Below, in pieces: positions 44,151-53,326 of a stretch of 64,000 nucleotides of DNA; the first letter of the stretch is position 1, and each line of letters opens with the position of its first letter. This DNA comes from Edaphobacter modestus (GTDB lineage Bacteria; Acidobacteriota; Terriglobia; Terriglobales; Acidobacteriaceae): the NCBI RefSeq assembly GCF_004217555.1, contig NZ_SHKW01000001.1:1612001-1676000 (forward strand), given 5' to 3'. The translations under genes were made by a program, and so were the position numbers. The notes beneath the pieces were generated by a model that saw only the letters and a program-made list of their open reading frames with translations, was not told the origin of the DNA and ran no database searches.

Positions 44151-44663
44151 CTTAGCGCAGCGCCATCAAGGCTGGCTCAACCACACGCGCATGCGTCCGC
44201 CGCTCTCAAAGCGGCTTCGTTCAAGTCGGCTTGTGGGAAGTAAAGTGCGCTGAAGATTCAAAGCAGTTTCGCTTTATGGGGCCATACAAGAAGGAGATTG
44301 CAGCTTATGGGGGTGAGCTAATTTCAGCTTACCCGAGGCGGCATGGCGACCCCAGTCGGAGAAACAGGCAGTAAGGTGCCCGTCACTCGGGAGTGACCGT
44401 CACCTCTTGAAGGCGACCTATTGGTACTAACCGGCGAAAAGGACCTCGGTGTTGCTCTTCAGATTGCCAAAGTGGACTTTGTTAGATCAGCGCAGAGACT
44501 CAGGTATGCACCCGCCTAAGGTTGGAGCGAAAAGGATTTCTCCAAATCAGGCCCTCATCGCCAGCTTTACCCCGTCCGTCGCGCACACCATCTTCCTCTC
44601 CTGCAGGTTCTACCTAGCATATTGATCGCGCCCAGTCGGCAGTACCCCAGGACAATAATACGA
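44124..44663. other. IS flank with inward repeat motif, no gene
   Basis: No convincing gene. At 44251-44284 the plus strand reads TGAAGATTCA, then CAGTTTCGCTTTATGGGGCC, with looser copies CAGCTTATGGGGG (about 44300) and AATTTCAGCTTACCC (about 44320). The same pattern occurs inverted near 49985-50045. These look like the ends of an IS21-like or similar element. A short G/C-rich part (44380-44480) is also free of genes. Confidence 0.5.
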
Positions 44664-46334
44664 TCACCGTTGCGGCGATTCGCCCCGCGGAGGCTGGAAC
44701 GCTCTGCGGATCGCGTTTGTTAGATCCCCTTCCACTGCACCGATCGAGCACGTCGTGCCTTGCGTCCGATGAGCTCCGTAGATGTCCCGTCCGTCCACCG
44801 GCGGCGACAGGCAGATCGCCTTGTCCCCCGCACTACCCGCAGGGCTGAAAGGCCGGAATGGCGTGAAGTACAGTCCAAGCAGGGGCGGCACCGAGGCGAT
44901 CGTCGCCCCGCACGACTTGCCCGGAAATTGAATATTGTGCCCCAGATCCTTATAGATCCGGTTCGCATCCCCACCCGAACATCCACCAGTAAAACCACCC
45001 TCGATAATCGTATTCACAAACGAGATCGCAGACGCTCCCGAGCAATTCTGTCCCTGCTGAACCGGTCGATTTCCATTCGACACAATACTCGTATTCACAA
45101 ACGTCATCTGCGTCCCAAAGAATGCTCCCGCATTCGCTGCCACATTGCTCGCGAAGATCGTATTCGTTACCTGTCCACCGGTAGCCGGCATGCAGAACGA
45201 CTCGATCGCCCCGCCCGTCTGGCTCGATCGGTTCCTGAGGAACAGACTCCGACTCACCTTCAGCGGCGATTGCCGCACATACATCGCCCCTCCCGCAGTC
45301 GTCGCCACATTCCCCACAAACGCCCCAACCCCGATCTCCACTCGTCCAGCTTCCCCCGCCGAGATAGCCCCGCCCGCTGCCCCGGCGATGTTCCGCTCGA
45401 ACCGCCCGTTGTTCACCCGCAGCGCACTTCCCCCCGCCAGATCGCCGATACTGGCAATCGCTCCCCCACTCCGAACCGCCTGGTTATCCCGGAACTGCAC
45501 CGCCCGCATCGTCACCTCCGATCTCACTCCCAGATACATCGCGCCCCCATCGCGCCCCGCGTGGTTCCGCTCGAACTGTGTGTTCTCCACCGTCAGTTTG
45601 CACCGCGACGTAAACGCCCCACCATCCTCCGCAACCCTGTTGTCGGCGAACCATGAACCCGCAATCGCCACCTCGCATCCCTTCGCCGCAGTGCCCCCAA
45701 AATTCGACCCACCGTTGCGGAAGAACTGCGTATCGCTGATCTGCGTCCGCGTCGCCGGCCCCGTCCCAATCACCTGCCCCACATTGTCCGTGAACCGCGT
45801 CCCGTTCGACACCACCAGTGTCCCCTCGGACACAACCACCACAGGTCCAACATTCTCCGCAAACCACGCACCCCGAACCTCAAGCGAGCCCGCGATCACC
45901 CAAACCGGCTTCTGCGACTTGGAGATGATCGTCCCCTCCAGCAACGACACGTTCCCCTCCCCCGAGATCACCCCTCCCGGCAAGCCCGACGAACCAACTC
46001 CACCCCCCTCGATCCGTATCCGCTTGAACGACACCTTCGGCGACCGTCCCGAACCCATCCCGAACATCCGGTTCCCCTTCCCGTCCAGCGTAATCGCACC
46101 ACCTCCATCGATCGCCGCATCCTTCAGCAGCGCATGGCTGCCGGTGAACGCAATCACTCCCGAACATACAAACTCGATCCGTCCGCCCACGGCCAGCGCC
46201 TCGGTCAGATCCACCCGCGGATCCCCTGGCACCGAATCCTTGCCACACACGGTCACCGTCGCATCCGCATAAGCGTCCCGCGCAGAGCCAGCGAGCAGAA
46301 TCACCAGCATCGGCCACAAAAGCAGCATCCTCAT
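44664..46334 (-). CDS. Exported right-handed beta-helix protein
   Basis: About 556 residues from the ATG at 46334, which overlaps the previous stop by ATGA; the open frame up to 46571 is a shadow extension. Signal peptide MLLLWPMLVILLAGSARDAYA. The body is a parallel beta-helix of the polymorphic-outer-membrane-protein kind, with many repeats such as FERNHAGRDGGAMYLG, RFERNIAGAAGGAISAG and FRDNQAVRSGGAIASIG. Near the end there is a CSIGAVEGD motif. It probably binds or cleaves polysaccharide or acts as adhesin. It is translationally coupled to the 913-residue protein upstream. Confidence 0.85.
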   Translation of the reverse strand: MRMLLLWPMLVILLAGSARDAYADATVTVCGKDSVPGDPRVDLTEALAVGGRIEFVCSGVIAFTGSHALLKDAAIDGGGAITLDGKGNRMFGMGSGRSPKVSFKRIRIEGGGVGSSGLPGGVISGEGNVSLLEGTIISKSQKPVWVIAGSLEVRGAWFAENVGPVVVVSEGTLVVSNGTRFTDNVGQVIGTGPATRTQISDTQFFRNGGSNFGGTAAKGCEVAIAGSWFADNRVAEDGGAFTSRCKLTVENTQFERNHAGRDGGAMYLGVRSEVTMRAVQFRDNQAVRSGGAIASIGDLAGGSALRVNNGRFERNIAGAAGGAISAGEAGRVEIGVGAFVGNVATTAGGAMYVRQSPLKVSRSLFLRNRSSQTGGAIESFCMPATGGQVTNTIFASNVAANAGAFFGTQMTFVNTSIVSNGNRPVQQGQNCSGASAISFVNTIIEGGFTGGCSGGDANRIYKDLGHNIQFPGKSCGATIASVPPLLGLYFTPFRPFSPAGSAGDKAICLSPPVDGRDIYGAHRTQGTTCSIGAVEGDLTNAIRRAFQPPRGESPQR

Positions 46335-49072
46335 GGCAACACCGCCGTATCGAACCGCGGGTCGTCCCACCGCTGAAAGTCGAGCTTGACCTTCCGCTTC
46401 GCCGCGGCACTCGTAATCTCGATCACGCCATTGCCGCCCGACTGAATCGGCACGGCATTGCCGCTCGACTGAATCGGCGCCACCCCAAGCGCCCCGGGCG
46501 CTGACCCCGCAAACGTCCAGTCCTCCCGCGCAGGCTGGACCACCGAGTCCACCTTGTCCACCTGCTCGCACGAAAACTCAATCCGCTGCCCCGGCGATCC
46601 ACGCGCCGAAACATACACCCCAGCGCAGCCGCCCGAGAGATGCATCGGTTCTCCCGGCCCCGGATTCCGCGCCAACACCCGGCTCCGAAACTCCTCAAAG
46701 CTCATCGTCGATCCATCCACAATCTCGAAGAAGCCGAAGCTGTCCACACTTCCCCAGTCCGACACATCGATCGCCGGCCCCCGCTTGAAGTACAGAGCCA
46801 TCCAGAACACCGGCCCCGCCTTGTATCCCGGGCAAGCATCCGAGTCCGATCGGATGAAGTACCAGTTGCTCCGCGCATCGAAGATCATGCATGGCGTCCC
46901 CATATCCGCCGGAATCACCAGGTTCACCCCACATGCAAACCCATCCCACACGCATAGATTGTGGTCGTACGACGCATCCGTAGGCTCCATCACCGGTCGG
47001 CGCCCCTCGAACCGAAGAAAGCGGTCGAGCGTCGAACGCCGCGTCTCCTCCGCCCGCGGAATCGCAGGTTTATCGTTCCCAAACCCCGGCTTGATATCCG
47101 GAGCACCCGCCAGCATCAGCGTCGTCGGCACCGCCGCCCCCAGGTCGTCTTTCTTGAACATCTCGTCGATGAAGTCCACGGTTGCATTCTTCGCGATCCC
47201 CGTTGTATGCCCGCCTGCCGTAATCGTAAAGCTCTCCCCACTCGACACAATCTCCCATCCAGAGTGGTGGATCCGCTGGTGCACCAGTGCCGTCGTCCGC
47301 TCCATCGCCAGCGAGTACGTCGCCTCATCCGGACGATAGCCCGACGTCGCATAGTAGATCGCCTGCGCAGGATACCCCGCCGTCGTCGCCGCATACGGAT
47401 TCCCCGCGAAGCTCGGTAGATTCAGCGAGTCTCCAAAGAAGTACAGCCCCACCGCATGCAGATGATCCGACCCCAAGATCAGGTCGAACAGTCCATTCGT
47501 CGGGGAGCCCTTGCTCTTGTCCCGCCACACCGCGTCCACATACTCCATAGCCTCCCGTTTGCGCCGATACGGCGCAAGCCGCCTCCCCTCGCTGCTCGTC
47601 ACCGCATACTTCGCAATCGAATACTCCAAAATCGCACGTGCCCCCGTCTGAATATCAGGGTCCGTCGCAAACTCCGCCAGGTTGCCTATCGATACCATCG
47701 TGTACCGCGCATACGGCCTGCTGTTGTACTCGATAAAGTCATGCTGCGATATCCGCTGTAGCTCCTTCAGAATCCACTCCCGCAGATCCGCTTGGTCACC
47801 CGAGTAGCCCGTCGATCCATGCGTGATCAGGTACTGGTTGTTCAGGTATTTCGTCGAATTGATCATCCATAGGTGATTTTCCGACTCCGGAATCGTGAAG
47901 AACAGCGATCCCACAGCTGCCACCGCGACCAGCCCCGCAACCCCCGACAACACCGCTGCCGCGGCCGCCGGGCCCCCCCCCATCATCGCGGCAAAAAACG
48001 GCACCACGAAGAATAAAAAGTAGACCAATAAGAGCAACAGCAGAATCCACCCGAAATCCTCCGCGATGCCCCCAAGGTCATCCAGAAATCCGTCCACTCC
48101 ATCGCGATCATCTGAACGCTCCTGCGGATCGCCAACGCTCTGCTCTTCATTCCCGCACTCCCAAAGGTGATACCGCTCCTGCGCCGGCCCTCCATCGATG
48201 TCGATCAGCCGGTCGTTCAGTTTCTTACGCGCCTCATCGCTCAACACCGGCACCCGCCGATCCAGCTCCGCCACCCGGATCAGTACCTTCAGCGTTGAGT
48301 CCCAGTCCCCTTCCGTCGTCCCACCCGTCCAGTAGTTGCACGGCAGGCCATTTGTGCCCACCTGCTTGGCTTGGCGTTCAATCCGCAGCAGAGCCGCATC
48401 CACCTCCGCCACAAGACACTTCTCCGTAATCTGAAACGTCAAGCCCGCCGTCCCTTCAGGAGCCCCCACGCGCGGTTTCGGCAGGATCCTGATCTCCTGC
48501 GTCCCGGTATCCCTGCACTCCGGAGGCAGCCGCACGATCATCTCGACCCGTAGCGGAAGCGTAAAAGTGGCCAGCGCCGTCCACACAGGTTTCGTCAGAA
48601 AATCCTTCTCCGCCGCCGCCCGCACCGTGTCGTCACCCGACGCGCACTTCGCGTCAAACCACTTGCAGATCTGCCCCGGCGTAATGTCGCTCGTAAACTC
48701 GCACACATCCATATGAGACGTCGTCGACGTCACCTGCTGCCGATGCCGCTGGATCCATGCCAGCTTCCCCAGCACCTCCGCCGCGATATCTTCATTGTTC
48801 GCCGACCCCTGGAACAGGGACACAAAGTCCAGCTCCATACCGCACGCCATCGCCGTAATCACCGCGTCCTGGCGATCCGGAAGCGTTGCAATCGCCTCCG
48901 CCACCGACGTCGGCGCCGCCTTCATCGGCATCTGGTACTGACCTTGAGCCACATCGCCCCATGCCACCGGCCCACCCAGCCCGCACACCAGCAACACACA
49001 CACACGCACCAACCAGCCAACCGCCCTGGCCCCATCCCCCGCGACGGTTCCCCAGCGGCGCATCGTACGCAT
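46331..49072 (-). CDS. Large exported/membrane protein of unknown function
   Basis: 913 residues. Signal peptide (VRVCVLLVCGLGGPVAWG). An N-terminal domain (about 40-290) has paired Cys (CEFTSDITPGQICKWF). A transmembrane helix near residue 340-390 (ILLLLLLVYFLFFVVPFFAA) follows, with an Ala/Gly-rich neighbour. An alpha-helical toroid-like part (about 410-650) has NNQYLITHGSTGYSGDQADL and IEYNSRPYARYTM, recalling alpha/alpha-barrel lyase-like or heparinase-type folds. A C-terminal beta-rich part has CVWDGFACGVNLVIP. I do not recognise a named family. It is the first gene of a two-gene operon. Confidence 0.7.
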   Translation of the reverse strand: MRTMRRWGTVAGDGARAVGWLVRVCVLLVCGLGGPVAWGDVAQGQYQMPMKAAPTSVAEAIATLPDRQDAVITAMACGMELDFVSLFQGSANNEDIAAEVLGKLAWIQRHRQQVTSTTSHMDVCEFTSDITPGQICKWFDAKCASGDDTVRAAAEKDFLTKPVWTALATFTLPLRVEMIVRLPPECRDTGTQEIRILPKPRVGAPEGTAGLTFQITEKCLVAEVDAALLRIERQAKQVGTNGLPCNYWTGGTTEGDWDSTLKVLIRVAELDRRVPVLSDEARKKLNDRLIDIDGGPAQERYHLWECGNEEQSVGDPQERSDDRDGVDGFLDDLGGIAEDFGWILLLLLLVYFLFFVVPFFAAMMGGGPAAAAAVLSGVAGLVAVAAVGSLFFTIPESENHLWMINSTKYLNNQYLITHGSTGYSGDQADLREWILKELQRISQHDFIEYNSRPYARYTMVSIGNLAEFATDPDIQTGARAILEYSIAKYAVTSSEGRRLAPYRRKREAMEYVDAVWRDKSKGSPTNGLFDLILGSDHLHAVGLYFFGDSLNLPSFAGNPYAATTAGYPAQAIYYATSGYRPDEATYSLAMERTTALVHQRIHHSGWEIVSSGESFTITAGGHTTGIAKNATVDFIDEMFKKDDLGAAVPTTLMLAGAPDIKPGFGNDKPAIPRAEETRRSTLDRFLRFEGRRPVMEPTDASYDHNLCVWDGFACGVNLVIPADMGTPCMIFDARSNWYFIRSDSDACPGYKAGPVFWMALYFKRGPAIDVSDWGSVDSFGFFEIVDGSTMSFEEFRSRVLARNPGPGEPMHLSGGCAGVYVSARGSPGQRIEFSCEQVDKVDSVVQPAREDWTFAGSAPGALGVAPIQSSGNAVPIQSGGNGVIEITSAAAKRKVKLDFQRWDDPRFDTAVLP

Positions 49073-49278
49073 AGGTGACTCTTGGCGGGAAGCTTATCAC
49101 CTTGCGGACGATTTCGCTGAAGAACTGAAGCGTACCGGGGCTAATTCTGCTCCGGCGAAGCCATGGACACCGTAAACTTCACCACGTCTTCGCTCGTATG
49201 ATCTCGCCATCCGACCTTTCAATTATTCCCGGCGCCATAATCAATCGAGTGAAAAACGCATCTCGTATTTCACTTCCG

Positions 49279-49967
49279 GTCGAGTAGCCCCGGGGAATTT
49301 CAACCCCGAGGCCCTCACAGAACCGTGCGTGAACCTCTCGATTCACACGGCTCTTCATAGCTGAGGCTTGTCTCTTGCGAGATCAAACCGTCTCTGGAGG
49401 TAGAGGCTCCTCCTGGTTGCCTAGTTGGCCAAGCTCTCCGTCGAGCTATGTCATCCTCTTCGCTCCCCGTCCGTTACAGACGCTTCAACGCTACTACAGG
49501 ATGATCCGCCAACTTCAAGTGCATCGATATTTCCCTTTCGTGGGTCCCACTTATGGGTTTTCTCTTAGCATCACTTGAAGACTTCCCATGTTCCGCCTAC
49601 CTGCCTCATTGGCAAGCTCAGGCCACCTCTCATGCCGGATGCCACTCCGCCCGTAAACAGGTTTCGTCGGAGCTTTGTCCCGCAGTAACAATCACGCCGC
49701 GGTTTTGACATCATCGAATTGCTTTCGACACTTCAACAGTGGTTCCTTTGCAGTCCTCTTCTTGCCTGATACCTGACCCGGTCAATGCCAGGCCTTTTCC
49801 TTCCGCGCTCACGACCATGGCTTTGGGGCCACAGCCGCCGAAGGTGGTTTGGAACCTGCTCCTGCAAGCAGGTTCCGAGGGGCCTCCCCTCATCGGATAA
49901 GCAGTTACGCGCTACTTGGCCTCACGGCCTTTCACGCTCATGGCGCACGATGGTCGGCAAACCGCAC
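49279..49967 (-). ncRNA. ORF-less bacterial group II intron (689 nt)
   Basis: On the minus strand the RNA starts GTGCGGTTTG at 49967, matching the 5' consensus GUGYG. It ends with a domain V of exactly 34 nt at 49320-49353 (GAGCCGTGTGAATC, GAGA tetraloop, GGTTCACGCACGGTTC) holding the AGC triad. A domain VI hairpin (GCCTCGGGG / CCCCGGGGC) then runs to ...CTACTCGAC at 49279. The body contains phrases familiar from such introns (AGTAGCGCGTAACTGC, AAGTGTCGAAAGCA). No reverse transcriptase is encoded; domain IV is tiny. It is therefore a deletion form needing a helper maturase. Exact 3' end may shift by one base. Confidence 0.88.
49320..49353 (-). ncRNA. Group II intron catalytic domain V
   Basis: 34-nt helix; the 5' and 3' arms (GAGCCGTGTGAA and TTCACGCACGGTTC) pair with the usual bulge, closed by a GAGA tetraloop. 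The AGC triad is at positions 2-4. This is the most diagnostic element of the intron. Confidence 0.9.
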
Positions 49968-49984
49968 CTTACTCGCCCTGAACC

Positions 49985-50045
49985 CATAAGTTGAAACTGG
50001 TAGCCCCATAAGATGAAACTGAACCTCAAAAACTGAATTTCAGGG
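49985..50045 (-). repeat. Tandem IS-end-like motif, minus orientation
   Basis: On the minus strand this reads TGAAATTCAG, then TTCAGTTTCATCTTATGGGG, then CAGTTTCAACTTATGGG. Two near-identical copies of AGTTTCA(T/A)CTTATGGGG are set about 20 bases apart. A similar motif stands inverted at 44251-44284. Such multiple end repeats are typical of IS21-family ends; no IS21 transposase is seen here. Confidence 0.6.
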
Positions 50046-50054
50046 CGAAACAGG

Positions 50055-50084
50055 AATGGCCCCTTCGATCATGAAGGGGCCATT
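50055..50084. terminator. Strong 12-bp hairpin
   Basis: Perfect inverted repeat AATGGCCCCTTC / GAAGGGGCCATT with a 6-base loop (GATCAT). There is no clear T-run on either side (GCTCTT on the plus strand), so it may be a terminator relying on the stem alone, or a structural element. It sits between the IS-end-like motif and the KAP locus. Confidence 0.5.
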
Positions 50085-50428
50085 GCTCTTCCGGAATCAT
50101 TATAGGAGGGTGGTTCAATTAATTCTCAACTAACGCTAATAGGCCTTACCTCTCATTGAACCAGCATAGGTCAGGCGACAGATTACTTCCGAGAAGCGCG
50201 TTTCTCATTACCAATGTTTGGTCGGTCCCGCAACCGCGCATACTGTAACGTAAGCTTGACCAGTGCAAGCGCTAGCCGGAGCAATGGTCTGGGGATGCTC
50301 AATAGTGCTTGGCGCCGGCTGACTATCAGTACCGTGTACCCATTCGATCGCTTGGTCGCCCGTCGAGACATGGGATATCTTGCTTTCATCTGCTTACATT
50401 TCAGAAGACTAGGAAGGAGGCTTCGGAC

Positions 50429-51157
50429 ATGATCGACAGCGCAGACTCTGACGGCCCAGACGACGATGATGATGATCTTGTTGCCGAGGAAGCGGCCAAA
50501 GACCACTCCGATGGTGGTGATCCCGACGAATCCACCAAAACTCCGGATTCAAGTAGCAATGAAGCGTCTGTTGGCGCCGCCGGCCTGCGCGACATGCCAA
50601 CAGATCAAGACGAGCTCGGATTCGGCATCTATGTCGAATCCGTCGCGGCATTCCTTACACACAAAGACACCAAGCCACCTTTGACTATGTCCATTGAGGG
50701 GGCATGGGGATGCGGCAAATCCTCGTTTATGAGCCAATTGGCCAACGAGATTGAGAAGACGACGAAGGAGGCACCGGATTGCCCGCGAATCATCAAATTC
50801 AACGCATGGCGTCTCGATAAGGGTGAATCTCTTTGGGCAGCCTTCGCGCTCAGCGTTACCAAAGACCTGCGGAAGAAGCTGGATTTCTTCGGTCGTTTGC
50901 GGGCCGACATTAAGCTTAGGTGGCTCCGGACAGACTGGTCACGAGGGTGGTTCTCATTTGTCCGTTTTACCTTGGTCTGCCTCTTTCTGGGGTACACCGG
51001 CATCGCGATGGTTGGGTATCTGTCGTCGCATTTAACTTCGATCAACCCGTTCACGGAAGCCGTTAGGGCACCTTCGCAACCTGCAACAACTGCGAAGTCC
51101 GGGGCCACGGGCCAATCATCTTCACAAAGTCCTGGTGTGGCAAATCGGAATCCTTAA
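50429..51157 (+). pseudogene. KAP-family P-loop NTPase, N-terminal half (frameshifted)
   Basis: From the ATG at 50429 behind AGGAGG at nine bases. Acidic low-complexity head (SDGPDDDDDDLVAEEAAKD), then LGFGIYVESVAAFL, Walker A GAWGCGKSSFM, IIKFNAWRLDKGESLW (the KAP motif) and a membrane helix FTLVCLFLGYTGIAMVGYL. It stops at GVANRNP, just where the next frame carries KSESLKPEPPKP. KAP NTPases have two helices inserted between Walker A and B; the second helix is in the other frame. One indel near 51130-51150 separates the halves. Confidence 0.85.
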
Positions 51158-52452
51158 AGCCTGAGCCCCCAAAACCCGAGATCGCAAAACCAGAGCCCCA
51201 AAAGGCAGAGTCTCCAAAGCCAGAAGACGTCCTAATCAAAATCTTGTTTACAGGTTTGGGCGGCGCCGGCTACATCCTGCTGGTGGCGTGGTTACTCAAA
51301 AAGGCCACGGAGATCGTTGGCAACCCGCTTGAGATCGATTGGCAAAAGTACTCGTCGGATCCCCGTTACGACGATCGCCGCGCATTCATTCAGACGTTCC
51401 ATGAGGACTTTATAAAGATCGTTGAAACATATTCCGAGGGGCGGAAGATCTTCATCTTCATCGATGATTTGGACCGATGCGAGATTCCTCGAGCAGCGGA
51501 GTTGATGCAGTCGATCAATCTGTTACTAAGCGATTCTTCTCAAATCGTCCATATCCTCGGCATTGACCGCGAGAAGATTGCTGCCGGGTTGGCCGCGAAG
51601 TATCATGTTCTTCTGCCATATCTGGACGAACGCAAGGAGATTTCACTTGGCCGCCTAGGGCTTGAGTTCGGCTTCTCTTTCCTTGAAAAGTTCATCCAAA
51701 TACCTTTTCAGGTTCCTCGTCCGACGAAACGCGAAGTGAAACTCTTCTTGGACGCACTTAATGAAAACCGGCGGAAGCCCGACGAATATCCTGGTGCCTC
51801 CCCTTCTGCGGGAACCATGTTCTATGCGAAAGCCGATTCTCCCATGGTCAAGCGGATTGTAGCGGACGTTGCACCAGCGCTCGAATATAACCCGCGACGC
51901 ATAAAACAATTTATCAATCAATTCCGATTGTCCGCGATCATCGCTAGTCAAACCGGATTGTTTGATCCAGGAATCGGCTTCGCGGGTTTTACGCCTGAGA
52001 TTCTCGCGAAGCTTCTGGTCATAACCCTCAGATGGCCCTCCTTGATAACCGACGCCCTGTCCTCTCGAAAACTGCTATTCGCCCTCGAAGTGATGGCGAT
52101 TTCGGATGACCCGGAACAGTCACTGAAAATTGGGGATTTCGAGGTTACAGGGGGGCTCGCTGAATTGTGGTTTAAAAATGATGCGCTCAAGGCTCTCCTA
52201 CGTGTAGGCATCGAAATACGCACCCCGCACTCACGCGATATTGTCATACCCCGACAATCGCTTGAAAAGGTTGATTTGGTGCGATACCTGCAGGTGTCCC
52301 CTGCAATTCGATCGAAATTATCGCGTGAAGACGAAGAGAAGCCAACTGATTCGCCTCCAACAACGACTAAAACTAAAATTGTTGGCATCGGAGAAGAGTT
52401 CAAGCGGGATCCAGACTACCACCGAGGGCTTGCGGGGCTGATCAAGCAATGA
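51158..52452 (+). pseudogene. KAP-family P-loop NTPase, C-terminal half (frameshifted)
   Basis: Continuation in another frame. It opens with a Pro/Glu/Lys linker (PEIAKPEPQKAE), then helix 2 (GLGGAGYILLVAWLLKKA), then Walker B FIFIDDLDRCEIPRAAELM and HILGIDREKIAAGL. The usual C-terminal KAP part follows (YNPRRIKQFINQFRLSA). An internal start at 51244 (TTG) is the first codon of the open frame and is not a likely real start. KAP proteins are membrane-associated NTPases, often tied to plasmids, phages and defence islands. Confidence 0.85.
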
Positions 52453-52942
52453 ACTGTGCCCAATTCTGACAAAATCCTCGCCCGCAGTTAGTTTATCGAC
52501 TTCGACCTACCCGAAAATGAGGTTTGCGGTAACTTGCCGGAACTAGGAGCCGCTGCACCCTTAGTTATTGCCAAATTGCCGATGCACTCAGCGAGGGATG
52601 GATTGATACCCACAAGTCCTAGTAGCCTGTCGCAGAGAGTTCGTTACCACTCACGAGCGGCCCAGTCGAATTCGTGAGACGGGGACTGGTTCAGGTCTCC
52701 CAAGAATGACCTCTCTGACCTACTAACGTTTTCTTTGCGACAGGCCACTAGTGCTGTATCTGGAGCGCCCATTTTCTTCAGTTGGTTTGATTGAAGCGCT
52801 GTGAGGGCGCTTCGGATACAGCGACTTGAAGGAAGCCGCTGGCAGTTGGGTTGCTATGGGATTTGAATAGTGCTGCGCGGAGGCCGAGGGTATCCTCACA
52901 ATCAGGTACGAATGAGCCTAAAACCACCGCTCTTGGTTGCCT
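52453..52942. other. Intergenic with solo IS91 end
   Basis: After the KAP locus I see no gene. The middle (52749-52894) is the copy of the IS91 end described separately. The rest (52453-52748 and 52895-52942) holds no recognisable coding or RNA feature. Confidence 0.5.
52749..52894 (+). repeat. Solo copy of the IS91-family origin end
   Basis: 146 bases nearly identical to 42599-42745: the same start TAGTGCTGTATCTGGAGC and the same end GAGGCCGAGGG, with a few changes (GCGCTGTGAGGGCGC against GCGCTGTGGGGCGGCGC). It is in the same orientation. No transposase is attached. This is either a truncated element, a one-ended transposition scar, or an end left after deletion. Confidence 0.85.
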
Positions 52943-53326
52943 TTAATCTTTTAATTCTCCTGATGGCTTTCCACCGAGCATCTTTTTTGCGCCGTCCGGC
53001 CAATTCGTCTCCATTAGATTTCCGGGACGACTCTCCCATGTAAACGTCTTACCAGCCACTTTCACAGTTCCATTTATCCAACATTGAAAAACAGTGTAAC
53101 TGTCATGCACGTCTCCCGGACTGAGAAGGCGGTAGGTGCGAAATTGTTTCCGTATCTGTTCAGGGGTTAGATGATATTGCCTACAAGAATCTGCATCTAT
53201 ATCCCCTTGTTTCCATTGTGGCTGACCAATCGTAATGTCGGCTGATTTTGGAAGTGGATAGTGCGCCGGCTGCTGCTTTGCTCCAAGCAGGATCACACTT
53301 AAGAAAAGTAAACTACCACGTCGCAT
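52943..53326 (-). CDS. Exported protein, likely immunity partner of the amidase
   Basis: 127 residues; signal peptide MRRGSLLFLSVILLGA. Mature part with WKQGDIDADSCRQYHLTPEQ, LLSPGDVHDSYTVFQCWING and GKTFTWESRPGNLMETNWPD. Paired Cys near 48 and 82 suggest a disulfide. The pattern resembles small periplasmic proteins found beside peptidoglycan amidase effectors. Its ATG lies inside the last codons of the amidase (14-base overlap). I infer it binds and neutralises that amidase in the periplasm. Confidence 0.65.
   Translation of the reverse strand: MRRGSLLFLSVILLGAKQQPAHYPLPKSADITIGQPQWKQGDIDADSCRQYHLTPEQIRKQFRTYRLLSPGDVHDSYTVFQCWINGTVKVAGKTFTWESRPGNLMETNWPDGAKKMLGGKPSGELKD

Noticed and set aside
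45145-46272. 375-codon plus-strand frame opposite the beta-helix gene
   Set aside because: Pro/Ala/Ser-rich shadow of a repeat-coding strand; no start signal or domain.
50055-50084. Hairpin as the insertion site of a class C group II intron
   Set aside because: Class C introns insert next to terminator hairpins, but this hairpin is almost 90 bases away from the intron's 5' end, so the link is not supported.
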